Notes: generated from the letters alone by a model not told the origin. A stretch of DNA of 64,000 bases from Agelaius tricolor (GCA_023055355.1 JALJCS010000034.1:6090001-6154000); one strand, 5' to 3'. Shown: positions 24,801 to 38,800, counted from the stretch's first letter. Numbers and translations: made by a program.

Positions 24801-27754
24801 AGAAAATTACTTCTTTATAGTTTTGTCACTACTTCATGTGACTTTTCCATTCTTACAGCAAAGCCTGCTGATAGACTCTTGATTGAAATAGCACTGGATG
24901 AGGCCATGTGTATCACAAATGTGGCTCAAATCACTGAACATCATATCTAACAAAGATCAAACATACTTCAGTTAGCTATGTCTGCATCCTCCTTATTTTT
25001 CTGCCCTTCTGGTGATTAAATATGCCTAGGCCACTACATAACTGCTGCAAACTAGGCCTCCCCATTCTATCTCACAACATTCCCAAACACCTGCATCTTT
25101 TGCGGGCTCTTTTTCTGAGTATGAGGAATAGATGAAATTATTTTCTCTGTTTTTTGAGGGGTAAAGGTGGTCACAGAGTAGTTGTTCAAGATTTTTACTT
25201 CAAGTCCACAGCAACACTTGGTAGTAAAAGATCTGATCTGCAAATCTCCAACCCACCGAATGACAACAAATAATCAGCAATTAAAAGAAAGCTACAGACT
25301 TAAGCATTATTTATTTCATCTGTTGACTTAGGGCATGATTGTTCTCCAACAGAAATTAATGGTAAATTCCCTTTGAATTCAACAAGAGAAAGATGAAATC
25401 CCTGATTTCTTGCCTCCCTCCCTTATAGAAGCTGACAAATCACAAAAGTTAAATGGCCTTTTTTTTTTTTTTACTTAGGAATAATGATGGAAAAAATGCA
25501 CACAACAGTTATTCCATATTTCTTCTCCCATTCTTTCACCAGGCTTCTGATTTTTACTTTGAAAACTTAGCAGAATAAACACACACACCAAATAATAATT
25601 TAAAAAACCTCAATATACAGTAAAAGGCTGACCAATACAAAGTTTGTCTTCACAAAGCAGGCACATTTGCACTTAGGATATTTTAAAGTCACATGAACTG
25701 AATTGCAAACCATCCACCCCCTCCAGTGCCACTTCCCTCAGGTCCCTCTGTCTCATGCACATACTGTGGGGAGTGCCAAGACAGAACATCCCAGTGACCT
25801 TGGCAATTGGCAGCTGTGATCAATCACTTCATAAAATCCTATGTGTCAGCTAGAAACCACTTGTGTTTCTTAAGCAAGTCAATCTGCTAAACAGCTTAAG
25901 TCAAGAAATCCATTCAAAAGGCCAGGAAGACAAACTCATGGGGATGAAACATTTCTTTATGCCTGATTTTCTTTTTGGTTTTTTTTTCCTAATGGTTAAT
26001 ATTAGAGTAGGAATTCCTCTCTGTCACTGTCAGAAGCTGCTTGCACACTCCAATGGAGGTGTACTGGTTAATGGAGGGGATCTCATCACTACAGGTATCC
26101 CTGGCCATGACAAAACTTCCCAACAGTTTTCAGACAATTCAACTGAACTAAAAATGAAGTGAGTTATCAAACAAAAGGAAAGGAAACATCCCTCCATAGA
26201 AACAGAGCATCAGACAGAATTGTTATTACCAATCACAGCACTAAACAAATGAGACAGTTTTTAACCCTAGGCTGAACTTTAGTGGAATGAGATCAGCACA
26301 GCAAGTCACTCTTTCCATAATTATTTACTCTTTAAAAACAACATTTCAATGGATTTTTTGGGACAATTTGCTCACTATTGAGACTGTATAGTCTGCTCTT
26401 TGCCCCTAGATAGTCCTATGAGCATAATGTAAGTGATTTGTTAACTGTTTGCATACTTCATCTATCCCACAAAAATAACAGTTTTTCCATTCAACCCTTT
26501 GGATAAATCAAAATGAAATCATCTTAAAATATGCAGAACAAACATAAAACTTAAAGGAAAAAAAGTAAGGGGAAGGATTCGGAAATGAAGACAGTACACC
26601 AAAGAGACATAGAAATAAAGTCAACTGTGAAAAAGGGAGGATAACAAAGACATGACCCATTGGAGTCATGTATGAGTAAAGAGGCCTGTGCAGCTAATCA
26701 GCTAATACAGTTAAATATTATCACAAAAGGAATTTTACTACCTTGACTGCATTGCGATATCTTTAAAAGTACAATAATAAAGCAGAAGCTTGCCTCTTCA
26801 AACACCATTCACTCCTACAGCCATAGGAGGGAACTAGCTCATTCTCAAAGAACACAACCATTGTAAAGTGCAATAATAAAACATGTTTCCATTCACAACC
26901 TGAGGGAAAAGTATAGGGTGTTTTGCACATTTTTACTGTAAAATGAGAATACTGTAAAAGGGTACAGTGACACACTTCCTTTCTCACCTAGACCAATAAA
27001 AGCATGCAATGCAAGCAGGGTGTCACACCTCACAGGTGTCTGTCCACTTGAAAGTTACTCTGAGGCAGCATCAATTATACATATTATAATCAATTATAAT
27101 TTGTCTACTGGATTGTGCATTCTGTTAGGCTTCTAAATTTGACATCTAATTAGAGTCTGCTCAAAGGGTTTTATTTTTTTCAGCTTAGGCTTTGGCAAGG
27201 AAATGATTTTAAATGTCAGATTCATTTCCAACTTATATCTGACAGAGAAATTTTGAGTTCTCCTGTTAGAACAGGAGAAAAAGGAATTGGCAATAGCTAA
27301 CCATTAGTTTCAACAGCAAGGATGGGAACATAGCTGTTTTTTCAGTGTATTCCTGAAGCAGAAGGCAACAGGTTCAGTAGTGTTGTGGCTTGATGGCATT
27401 TCATCACTGTGATAGTCTTTGAGGAAAATTTCCAAGCAAAAGCTTGAAATTCATCACCACTGTTTCCCCTCCTCACACTTTTTATTGTAATTTTGATGGC
27501 TGGTTACCACTGATAAATGAAAGCTGCTTCTGGAAGGTGAAAATAATAGCTTTGAAATGCAACTGGGTCATAGACTTGCTTGATTGTTTTCATATATTTT
27601 TGTTAGGATACGGGAGTTTGTCTCTGGCTTGCACAAGAAATCTGTGAAAAAGCAGAAGGTCACTTCCACAGAGCTTAAGACATCTCACCTGCACAATGAA
27701 ATCAACAGCCCATACAGCCTTCTCATAACTGGATGTTGGAATCAGTTTCAAGCA
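21865..27754. other. Unique non-coding stretch
   Basis: AT-rich DNA. It contains homopolymer runs near 23203, 23409 and 25460. The 99-codon plus frame at 25863-26162 and the 101-codon frame at 24341-24646 lack recognisable domains. No repeat families were recognised apart from the local duplication listed separately. Confidence 0.5.
22308..22382 (+). repeat. Local AT-rich direct duplication
   Basis: The motif atttgataaaagtatatatt near 22308 recurs near 22350 with one change (agcatatattt). The intervening 'taatttcttatttttaaagt' separates the copies by about 45 bp. It looks like a small segmental or slippage duplication. Confidence 0.75.
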
Positions 27755-27956
27755 TCAAAAATTTAAAAGCTGGGGGTGGGAGGCAACTGCCTTGCTAACA
27801 ACTGCAGCTATTGCCTCCTTAAATGCTGTTACATCACCTGAATTCTGTTCACAATCTGATTCCAGTCTCACTTGCATCAGACTCTGAAGTCTGCTTTGGA
27901 CTTCTAATTGGAACTTGCCATCAATTAATTGGTGTACATTGTGTTCAGGCACTTGA
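27755..27956 (-). CDS. Possible terminal coding exon, unidentified (weak)
   Basis: On the minus strand an open segment of 67 codons runs from a good splice-acceptor context (pyrimidine-rich tract ending 'cccctgtccccag', AG at 27958-27957) to a TGA at 27757-27755. The predicted peptide is charged and helix-like, containing 'KFQLEVQSRLQSLMQVRLESD'-type heptads and ending HPQLLNF. No family is recognised. The frame stays open upstream of the acceptor to a Met at 28030, so the acceptor is not needed to explain it. No partner exon is identified. It may be a chance frame, a non-coding RNA exon or a decayed gene. Confidence 0.2.
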
Positions 27957-27959
27957 CTG

Positions 27960-30900
27960 GGGACAGGGGAATGAGAGAGCAAAACCAACAAAAAAAAAGA
28001 CACTGGTTTTAGCTCAAGTAGAGTTATCAAGATGAGTGAGCTATCAGCTCTAAGAGGAGAGCTCCTTGGAGCTTAGATGATTTACTACAATGAAAAGTTC
28101 ATTCCTACATAGGTAAGAAAGCCTGCCTTTAGGCACCTAGAATTCAGAAGGTTTTCCTGTGAGGCAGAAGTCTTTATTAATGTAGGTAAATGAGATCACA
28201 GGCATATACAGAATCCTGCAGCTACTCAATGTGCTTAACTGGTTTACTTCAGTTGGCTTTTACTGGACATTTCACTGCCCACTCTATTTCTGCATCTAAG
28301 CATGACCCTAAAAACTTCTTCAAAACTTCATGCAACTTAATTCAGCTGAAAGAGGGCAAGTCCCACAGATTTGGGGTACAGACACAGCCATAAGGTACTG
28401 TGTAACCTGCTCAGTGAAAAGTGACCATAAGCATGTTCCTACCCCATGGAAAATGCAGAGTTACTTAAAGGAGCAAATCTTTAAACTAAAACTTAGACAG
28501 TTCACAGTCTGAAACAGCTCATGTTGCAGCTAAGCAGACAGTAACTTGCTCACAGAGCTATTCCCTGAATTTAAACAGGATCCATCCAGCAGGTTAGATG
28601 CCAAACAACAGTACCACAAGCACAGGCAGCATTTGTCAAGACAGAGATGCTGAATCTCCACCAGAAAATCCAGCAATGCACATACAAAGGCTGTAAGATC
28701 CTGCTCTAACAAAATACATGCTTTGAAACACATGTCAAAGGGTGTCTATTTTGACATTCTCCTGTGTGCAATTAACTGCTCACTGAAGTCTGCACTCCAT
28801 ATCTTGAGGACTTCTAGAAGTGAAGTATTGAGACTTCCACAGTGCACTGAATCACACACAGCACCAATCTCACATTCTGTTTAAAAAAGCTGAGAGAAGA
28901 AAGCTTCCCTGGTGCAAGGCCAAGCACAGTGAGCCACTGGCTACATTTACTACAGAGCAGGGAGAAGCCCTTCCCACCAATAGGACCCATGAAGCAACAG
29001 CCAGGAAATACCTATGGAAAGTTCCACAGAAGCACAGAAACCCCAAAGGTAAAGAAAATAAGTGATTTTTATAGGTATACACATTGATGGTAGTTCTATG
29101 TATCTAATAACCCACATAGCACATGAGTGCATTATCCTTATTATATTCATCCAGCAACTACTTGCAATTACTCAGGTCATTATTTATGCTGTCTGTGGGT
29201 AGTGAAATATGCTTGTTCCAGAAAAGGTTCTCAAGATAAAAGTGAACCCTTAAAAGTAGAATTTTAGTACACTGATGCGTTGTATCACAGGGCTTTTAAA
29301 AACAAAAACAAACAAGAAAATCTACACGAAGAGGATTGCCCTAGACAGAAATTGACCATCTCATGGAAATGCAGCCTTTCAAACAGACAGGTCCTGGATT
29401 TCCAACTCAGTTTCACAGAATCCACTGACAAACTCAAACAAGGGTCACTTCAGAGAAACCAAAACAGTCTCATTTGACTGGCAGTCTCTGATGATAAGTA
29501 CAGCTGTGAAGTTCAAAATTTTTAGAAAGCCTTTCTACGTCCACACAAGTTTAGCATCTAAATCCAAGTTAAGCTCCAGCATGTAAATTGAATTAGAAAT
29601 TGCAGAGAAAACACACATGTCTGTGTTCTTTGCTTATCTTAGTGAAACAGAGGTTACTAACCCTGTATAAAACCAAGAACACCAGAGGTCAAGTCCAAGA
29701 CAGACTGAAAATCTGAAAGAAAGTGTTATTCATGCCATCTTGTGAAGAATGCTTTACAAATACCACGAACTGGCAGGAAGAATGACAAGACATGCACTCC
29801 TGGCTGTCTAGACTGAGTTGGAGACTAACCAGCCACAAAAACTGCAAGAAAAAAATTCCCAAAAGCATTGGAAAAACACACTTAAATTAAATAAAAGCAA
29901 CCAGGCTCCTTCCAAACAGACCTAAGTGATTTCTAGATTTTTGTCTTACTAGAGCCTAGAAGAACAGAACAATATTACACATCCCCATGGTAGCTGGAGA
30001 TGAGAAAATAGGGGGGGCTGAAGATTCTCTTTTTTCTCTTCAGAGCCTTCAAGAAGACTTTTAAGTCATAACACCACAGAATGAGTAGCTCAGAATCACC
30101 TTGAAGTTCCTGTCCAATTTATAATCTGAAATTTTACCAAAAACTCTGGGAAATAAAGTGTACTTGCTTCAAATGTTCTCAAACTGCAATGGCATGAGGA
30201 TTTCATTTGCTAAAGCCCAGAGCACTTTCTGTCTCAGAAGCCCTCCTGTGACAAAATTTACATCAGAGACCCGGCCTCTGCCAGCTTGTTTCCATGATAA
30301 AATAAAAAAAGCAGCACAGTTTGGTTGGTTCTTTTCATAGGCATCAGCAACAGAGGCCTAAAGAACAAACAAATCTATAAAGGTGAAAACCTACAGTAGG
30401 TCCATAGCAAGACATCCAACTTGTCTTCACAAAGATCTGAAGATTGCACAGCAGTCAAAGCTGCTCTGATGTCTAATTAAGCTTTTTTTTGAGGGCACAG
30501 AAACCCTGTCCTTAAAGAAACGAATCAGCAAGGCACAAATGGCTTCATACAGCAGAGAGTTGTTTTGTATTTTTGAAGATCAATGAATATCTTCATAAAA
30601 TGAGCCTAGGAAAGAGCTAATGGTAAAATTGTTCAGGGACTGTGTACAGTGAAGATCAGCTCTATTTTATACCGGAGAACAAGAAATACCACGGTTACAG
30701 ATTTGGAGTGGAGGGTTATTGCAAGGAAAATCAAATGCTTTTAGGTTTTTTCTTTTTAATATAAAGGACACCTTCTTTTTCCAGAGGATTTTCATCTCAC
30801 TCCCAGAATAAAATTTCCACATCTCTCAGCAACACAAAGGAAATATATCAGTATTTTAAAGGTGTGCTGAAGTGATTGACTTCAGACTCTTTAGTTACTT

Positions 30901-33190
30901 AATGCCACACTAAAATCAACTGAATTTTTTAATGAGATCCCCAAACCAGCTTTACAGGCTCATCTACATGAATCCTTAATGCTGCCAAGAAGAAAGCTGC
31001 CATGAATCTGGCTCCATGAATGCTCATATGCCATAATCATCAATAAAACCCAGCCACTGATCACATACCTCCGTTTAACTTTTCCCAGGCTTCTCTTCAT
31101 TGGGGAAAATTATATGGCAAGTACAGGTATCAGCAATGCAGAAATGTTATCAGGAATCCCTTTTGATGGCTAAATCAGGGCTCTGGATCACTGAAACACA
31201 CTGGCACAATGCTCTGCAAATCCCCTCTCCAGCCAGAGCTTTATTTTCTGCCATATGAAGCAATCCCCTGCACTGCCATCACACTTTTCTGTCCCACTGC
31301 CACCGAGTCCATTGTGGAGTTTTATTCATGAAGCCAAAAGAGCTTCATCAGGAGTTATAGGCTTGAAGCATATATATACACAAGATAGCAGTCATCTAGA
31401 TTTTGTTGCTGATTAATTTGCCTTACACTATATAAAATAAACGCTACACACGTGATTTTTTTTCAGTTGCTTCTGTATACATATGTACCTCAAATGACCA
31501 TTTAAAGCTCTCTCTGCTGTGCACTGAGGTCCTTCCCTGCTTTTCTCCCACATATGAATGAGGTGGTCTTTAGCTCCATTTTCCTTCTGAAGCAGCTCAG
31601 AAGGAACTCTCCCCCCCCCTACCTTTTGCCTGTCCCAAGCTTCAAGTAGCTACCTGCAAGAGATTTTTCCAGCACTCACAAGTACTACCACCACTGAGGT
31701 GGTAGATCAGGCTTAAAACATAAAAAGAGGTAAAAGTCAAGAATGTCAGTTGTCTATATTTCCTTGCAGAGAACACGTTGAATGGAAAGCAGTAACAGTA
31801 GCAACTATTAGAACAGGAAAAAAAGTTAAATTGCAATCCAAAAGGTAGATCCTATATCCTATTCTAAAAATGTACCCCAAATGTTGTCAGGTACAAACCT
31901 CTGCTTCAAGGGTATTCCTCCTACACACACAAAATCCTAACTTGGCTCCGGCAGCATTTTCACCATGACAGAAATCAGCATTGCCATGAAAGGAGTCCAA
32001 TGGAACTTAGCCTGATTATTTTAAAATTGAAATTAGCTCTCTTTAGAAAGGTTAGGAATCATGTTTTCTAGAGAGGGATGTGCATTGTACAAGACCACTT
32101 GGCAAACTCTGTGAATCTGAAAAGCTTTTCCGCTGTAGATTAAAAGTCTCTGACCTCTCATACTTGGCTGCTTTTTCTAGTTTTATCACCCCAGCTATTA
32201 CCTCCTTCTGCAAACCTGGCTTCTAGGTATACTTTACACAATTGTACACTGAGAATTAACCAGGATTACGTCCATTTTTTTCATGCAGCAGCTTACATGA
32301 CACATAAAATCATTAGAGCCACAAGAGTTCACACTCTAACAAGGTTTTCTTTACAGCATTAGGCACCAATGACCTCAGGAGGTGGCTAAACCCACAACAA
32401 TCTGCAGTATAACACACTCACCTTATGGTTTTGAACCTTTATCAGCCTCTTTAATAAAAAACTTGAGCTTTACAGTGACTATTTACACACATGCTTCAAG
32501 TAACACATATTTGTGGAAATCAGACTAAACACAGGCACAAAACTAAGGTGCAGAATGAGGCCTAAAAGAGGCAGGTGAACACACCTAAAATCAACAAAAA
32601 CCTAGAAGGCACATCTTAAAAATTTGGGTGCCATAACATATATTTGAAGGAAATATCCCACATTTCTAGCTCATATAGAGCCCAAATCACAGGGAAAATT
32701 GGGACAGAATTTATTTTCATTTATTTTACAGACCTGATTTACTCTATGTGCACTCTACCAACAATTTATTTGAACTGTTACAATGATGCTTTTGTTTCAA
32801 GTTTCAGCTGTTGTAGTTCAGATTCTCATCCTTGGTTTTTCTTTAAACCATCCCATGTTCTTTACCAGAGATAATTTTATTAGCTAAAATATATAATTGC
32901 AATTTGAAAGCTTGATAGCAAATGCACCATTTCCTGGAATTGAAGACATGGCTTAACCATGTCAAAATAAAGTAAAAATAACTAAATCATGGCAATTTTG
33001 CACCATGAAAACAATACATCTGGCTCTTGGCTCCTCAGTTGCTTCCTAACAAATTTCTTGGCAAATAAGTGGTGATCAAATTGTTGAAATTAATTGTTTC
33101 CAAAAATGCAGTGACACTAAATATATTTTAACTCACTGCTGGTGAGCACTCATGTTTAAATCTCAAATCAAATGCTCCAGCAGACCTAGA
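27960..33190. other. Unique non-coding stretch
   Basis: No recognised repeats or exons. A C8 run lies near 31612. Short frames (60-76 codons) occur on both strands without motifs. Confidence 0.5.
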
Positions 33191-33195
33191 AAGTT

Positions 33196-33220
33196 TATTG
33201 TCCCTACAAAAGGGACAATA
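33196..33220. repeat. Perfect 10-bp stem hairpin
   Basis: TATTGTCCCT, loop ACAAA, then AGGGACAATA. The stem is perfect but does not extend outward by more than a couple of wobble pairs, so it is too short for a typical microRNA precursor. Confidence 0.9.
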
Positions 33221-34369
33221 CCTTGTCCAAGCACTTGCAATTAAATTATCTTCACTATCTAACAGCCAAGGGCTGCACGCAGTCCCACCACACCTTGTGG
33301 TGACACTACAGATGGGTTTATAGTTCATATTTTCCAGAAACAGCCACTGAATTAAATATGGAATAAACATTTCTCAAGAGCACTGTGATTTCTTGCAGGA
33401 TTTGAACAATCCCTGCACTGCCTGGAGTGCTCAGCAAACTGAATGAAAATCAAGCAACACAACCAGTGCCACCCTTGGTGCTGCTCCAGAGGGAATTTTA
33501 GGAACAGTTACAGCAAAGTTGGTAACCCATTGCAAATATTAGTGCATTATGAGCTAGCAGCCTATCAATCCCTTCCCAGTGCCATTTCCCTGTGGGAAAG
33601 GGCATGCAGGCTTCCATATGGTGGTGATATATCATGTGATTTTTCCAAGGCATACTGGAGCTCAGACTTATTTACTGTTCTCTCTCCTCGTATCTGTAAA
33701 CAAGAAAAGCTTAAAAGGTTACATTCCTTCCTCCTCCTCTCTCTGTTATTTAAACCAAACTGAGAGTTTAGCCACGGAAACATCTGTCATCTGAACTTAA
33801 TTCTTGGTACTTTCTCTTTTTTCTTCTTCTTCAGAAAATAAAATAGGTATTCTGACTACATAAAAGAGGAGCTGAACCATCTCATTTTTCTGCATAAGTA
33901 TCAGAAATAATAAGTAAAAATAAGGGAAAATTTAAAAAAAAAAAACAATTACAAACAATTAAGCATGCTGAACAGCAACCATATCCTGAATAGTCTCCTT
34001 CTATCGGCCTCCACACACAAAGTGCAAAATAAACCCAGATACCATTTACTTGTGGTTCATAAAAGAATTTAAATGACAGCAGCCAACCAGTACATATTGA
34101 ACCTAGGAAAATGCATCAGAACATATGGGAAGAAACAGAATTAAAATGTTCACATTTTCTTTTTAATTTTTTCCCTTACCTCTGTACTACACTCATGAAG
34201 ACTCCATTTATAAGATAATCAAATAATAAGACATATTCAATCCCTGCTTCTTGCCACTTCCTTTTTTCTCAGAGTAAACCATTGATTTTAATTTATTATT
34301 CTCTACTAATTTGATATGGTGAGGTAAATAGAGCAGCCTCAGAGAACAGGAGACACAAGAAGCACAAGA
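33221..34369. other. Unique non-coding stretch
   Basis: The 106-codon plus frame at 33443-33763 overlaps an opposed 72-codon frame and shows no motif. An A run lies near 33935. No repeat is recognised. Confidence 0.5.
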
Positions 34370-34590
34370 AAATTCAGGTTGGAAAGTACCTCAGGGGTGC
34401 TGTGATCCAACCTCTTGCTCCAAACAGGGTCAGCTCTGAAGGTACACCAGGATGATCCAGCCAATTTCTGAACATTCCCAAGGATGAAGGACTGCAAAGC
34501 CTCTGTGAGCAGCCTGTTCTGCTGCCTGCCTGCCCCCAGGATTAAAAAGTTGTTCCTTATACCCACTTTGAACCTTACATCTCTGAAGTG
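34370..34590 (-). mobile_element. CR1 LINE 3' fragment
   Basis: The plus strand reads as the reverse complement of a CR1 3' region: 'caggttggaaagtacctcag', 'tgatccaacct', 'cagggtcagctctgaaggt', 'agcctgttctgctgcctg' and 'aaaaagttgttccttatacc' in the family's order. It is considerably diverged. The subfamily is not determined. Confidence 0.8.
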
Positions 34591-35011
34591 GTATTTTTAC
34601 ACATGTTAAGTTGCCATATTTCCAATTGTATTAACCAAAATGGCTACACACCTCCTTTGCTTTGCAACCAAGTTGTTCCAGAATGAACCTGGCTTATATT
34701 TATATATGCATACACAGTGGTGTTTCACTTCAACACACCCCAAAGGATCTGTTAACCTCAGCTGTGATTTTAACACCAGCCTGAGGCACAGGGACATGGC
34801 CAGAGGGGTGCAAGGCTCCTCACAGGCACTGGGCAGGGAGAAATCAAGTACCCATAGCTCAGCCTAAACAATAAAAAAAGAGGGTAATAAAATCGTGCAA
34901 GCTTGTTATATTTAATGTATCAACAGTGCTATGGGGTTAATTTGGCTGAAGAGGGAAACAGGGCAGCTAAGAAGAGCTTTGTTTTGTTGGCCATGCAATG
35001 CCACCTCTGGA
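34591..35011. other. Unique non-coding stretch between two CR1 fragments
   Basis: Two opposed short frames (34606-34797 minus, 34640-34867 plus) shadow each other. No feature is recognised. Confidence 0.5.
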
Positions 35012-35093
35012 GAATCATGGAACTCTAGAATGAATAGGGTTGGAAGGGACCTTAAAGACCATTTGCTCCATCCCATCTCTGACAGCTGGGAGG
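35012..35093 (-). mobile_element. CR1 LINE extreme 3' end, short
   Basis: The run 'gaatcatggaactctagaat' followed by 'gggttggaagggaccttaaa' and 'gaccattt' is a near-consensus reverse complement of a CR1 terminus. It was cut off after about 80 bp by 5' truncation. Confidence 0.88.
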
Positions 35094-35468
35094 GGATGAT
35101 AACAGGGAATATGAGGGGAAGACAGCAATGTCACAATAGTCCTTAATTTAGTGCAGATGAAGAATTTGCTGGGTTTTCATTTCCACCTCTGGAGGTACAC
35201 AGCAGCAGACTTCAGCCAAGGGGTTTATTTTTCCTGTGCTCAGTGCTCAGGTAGGGTGGTTTGAGGTGAGAATGGATGTTTTTACTTAGTGGTCTTGGAC
35301 CATGAGACTGTGCAAGGAATGATCATTTTGAAGAAGCTGTAAAATCAAATTTTGGAAGAAAGGAAAGCCAAGGACCCTGACTCTCATGCTCTGGCAGCTC
35401 AGGAAGGAGAGGAAGGAGAATGCACAGTTACCTATTCCTTGACTCTTCCAAAGGCTGCAATCCCCACC

Positions 35469-35484
35469 ACAGCAGCAGCAGCAG
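35469..35484 (+). repeat. (CAG)5 trinucleotide repeat
   Basis: Five CAG/AGC units in a row (cacagcagcagcagcag), in a non-coding context. Confidence 0.9.
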
Positions 35485-35711
35485 AACAGGTGGTACATCT
35501 ACTGCTCAGCTGAGGCAGCTCAGGCTGTCACATTAATGGAGCTGCCATCAGCTCCAGTTTACATTACTATGTGAGACTGAACTACAGCAACAGAGAGCTC
35601 TGATTCCCATTCCCTGCTGGAGTTAAAGGGCTGAGGAGATGGCCTCCCCCACATCTCCTCAGCCAATGCAGCTTCATCTCAAAGGGATCATGAATCAGAG
35701 TCTGGCAGCTG

Positions 35712-35860
35712 GGAATAGATTAGGAAAAAGAAGTAAGACAGGAAATAGGGAAGAAGAAAGAGTAAAGAAGTGAGTGCAAGAAAGGAAAAAGCATTAGCAG
35801 AAAGAAAAAAGGTTATTAGTATGTTAAAGAGGGAGAGAGAAAGGATAGGAATTTGTTAGG
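35712..35860 (+). repeat. Homopurine-biased tract
   Basis: About 150 bp strongly enriched in A and G on the plus strand ('ggaaatagggaagaagaaag', 'gaaaggaaaaagc', 'aaagagggagagagaaagg'), with scattered pyrimidines. Such tracts can adopt triplex structures and are polymorphic. Confidence 0.75.
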
Positions 35861-38800
35861 GTGTTTCTCAAAAGCCTAAATTTAGAGGAAGTAAGGAGTC
35901 AAAGCAACTCACATCTATTAATACTACTGAGTTATTGATTACCTTTGGGCTTGATCTCAAAAAGAGCCAGTAACAAGTTGTTTGAATCAATTACAACTAT
36001 AGTAGTCTATAAAATACGGTCATCAAATTAAGCTTCTGTCTGGGATTTGGATACTCCAAGCTCTAGGATGCATCAGGGAGCAGAATTACACCTTAAAGAG
36101 TTACTAACATCAGGATGGAAAAGATTTTTACCTGGCTGGGCAATTAAGAAGTGTCCAAACGATGAACAAGAGGAATTGGCACTTGCAAAGCATAAGGCAG
36201 TAAGCAATGGCTTGTTAGGAAGAAAGGTAAAATCTTTTCTTGAGTTAATGAATGATAAATTAGCAGGTCAGGGGAAAATCTTGCCACTGAAATGATTCAA
36301 AAGGTGTACAGGGACCAAACACAGAAAAGGAATCCGCCTGCTGCAGGCTCCACTCAGTGAGTGTAACCTGAAGACTTAAAGACCTAGTGAAAACAGAGCC
36401 CTCAGTTATGAATGCTGCCAGGCATTTGCCAACTTGTCAGTTGAGTCATATGGAGTAAAGGAAACCACCAAATCTGAATTAAATGCTGCTTGGAGAATAT
36501 GTTGAGGTTTTCTCCACTCCCTTCTGTTCATACAAGTATGTGTGTATGTGTGTGCCATCTGTTTAGGATTTGTAAACAAATACTTACTGACTTGTAGCCT
36601 AATTTTTCTTAGGAGTTATTCCAAGGAGTGTTGAGCCCCAAGGCACTCCTTTCCTTGGGAATGGCCATCCTGAAAATTTGTGCCTTAGATATTTGTAAGG
36701 TGACCACCAAGCCCTAGCTGTTCCCATATAGGCACAACATTCTCTGTCTCTGCATGTGACAGACTCTGCTTGAGCCCTTCAGCAAAAGGAGATTACAGGG
36801 AAAACGTGTTTTGGGGTCAACAGTGGAGGCCAGAAGAGCTCCTGGGCATCAGGCAAGTCAACAACTCTGTATTTTAAGGTTGTCATAGGACATAAAACAG
36901 CAATAAAGACTGAAACAATGTGGTTAAAAAGGAGAGAGACTCATAACATGTGCTGCAGGATAAAGTAAAAACTCTCCATGTCATTGGTGGTGCCAGAAGT
37001 TGGTCTCAAGATGAAACAGTCCAAAGAAATGGAATTAGCCTCTCTGTGTTACCACAGATGAAATTAAAGGCCAGAAATGAGAAAATGAGAGGCAGCTAAA
37101 AATGAAGACAAAGAAGCCAAAATGCATCACAAGAATCAGAGCACAGGAGGTGAAGGGGACTGACAACCACAGACAGCTGGCTGAGATGAAAGGACATCAG
37201 CAGCAGAACAGAAGCAACCTTCCAAGTCACACAGCCTGTAATTCCACAGCACAGGCAGATCCTTCTGAAAGTTTGTGCAGCATCCACAAAGCAGCTAAAA
37301 TCTGTCAGGTATCTGTTTTATGCTTCTAGCTGTCAGGACAAAACTTCATCCTTTTTCAACAGTGTACACTAGGCAGTGTATTAAATTACACTCTGGTCAA
37401 ACATATTTTACTAAGAATTTTTTTAATTATTCCAGCAATAGAAAGCCAACAATGAGAGGGCTTCAAAGAGCAGAATAGTTTAAGTCTTCTATAGAAACAT
37501 TTGCTACATGCCATACCTGTGCCAAGAAGAGGATTGGGATCTTATGTGGTGGGAAATGAGGCAATTATTGTTCTCATTAAATTACTTTAGGCCAAGGCAT
37601 TTCAAATCCTCAGGAAACAGCTCATTTAAATGTGGGGATGATGACATGTTCACCACTAATCTCTCAGGAAGAGCATGAGAGAAACCTCAGCATCAGCAGA
37701 TGGGCAAGTGCGGGAGCAGTGAAATCAATCCCACATTCAGTCCCATCCCTGAACTCTCCATAGGAAATATGCACAGTAGGACCTTGCAGCACTAACTCAG
37801 AACACAGCAAGACCATAAAACCACTGTGCCACACTTCCAGTTCGCAGAGTTATTGCAGGGCAGGCAATGGGCTGCTGTGACCAGAGGTGAGAGGATAGCA
37901 AGGACTGTGTGGTATCAATATTTTGGGGAAATCAAATCCTGATTGTAAGAACCGTTCCCCAGCTGGGAAGGTAAAAAAGGTCAGAAAGGGCAGGTAGAGA
38001 ATCAATGATATTTCCACAAACAGAAAAGGAAAAGCCAAACAGAAAGGAGTCAGAGTAACAGCAGTCAATGAATGTGGAACTAATACAGACTGGAGAATGG
38101 AGTCAGTGTGAGCCAGCACAGGGTTCCTAGCTTAGCAGGACCCAGAAAATGTGTCCTTGAAATGTATTCCTGTTTTCCCAGCAATCCTAGCAAGCTCACG
38201 CTCTCACAACAGCCACACTGCTTCTACTCAGTTGCTTCCAGGTGACCCCTGCTGCCATCATCATTATCACTGTCCTTGAGCTAACCTGCCAGCCCCTCAC
38301 TTTTGTGTCTGAGGCTTTCATACAGTTTATCCACAAGATGGATAAGTCATCACCAAGAGCCAGCTGCAGCAAGAACTGAATGCTCACCTACCACCTCATG
38401 CATACATCTTCAGAGTATGAATGTTGGCAGGAAGTAGCTATTCTCTTTCTTCTGTTAGTTGCTGAATGGCAAAATACAGTCTTGTTTCCCTTCAGAAAGT
38501 GTCCTTTGTTCTTACAGTGAATTTATATAGACCAAGCAGTGACACTTTGTACAGGGGAGTCTTAACATTTGGGTAGCGTGGCTGGGAAAATAAAATTTCT
38601 GCTCAGCAAGCATTACCCTTTTTCCACTTCTTTCCTTCCTAAAATTTACAGTCACATCTATCCACCTTTCATCTGCTCCAAGGAAAAAACAAAATAAGGA
38701 AAGAGCCTTTTCTTATGTTCCTCACTTAAACAAAACCAGGCTTTCACATTCAAAGAGATTCATACCCTACTACCAAGATAATAGGTGAGATGCAAGTCCA

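Noticed and set aside
25863..26162. 99-codon plus-strand frame with acceptor-like site near 26006
   Set aside because: The pyrimidine tract is a simple T run, and the peptide has no recognised feature or continuing exon.
36047..36295. 82-codon plus-strand frame considered as a retroviral gag remnant
   Set aside because: No gag motif (major homology region, zinc knuckle), and no LTR nearby.
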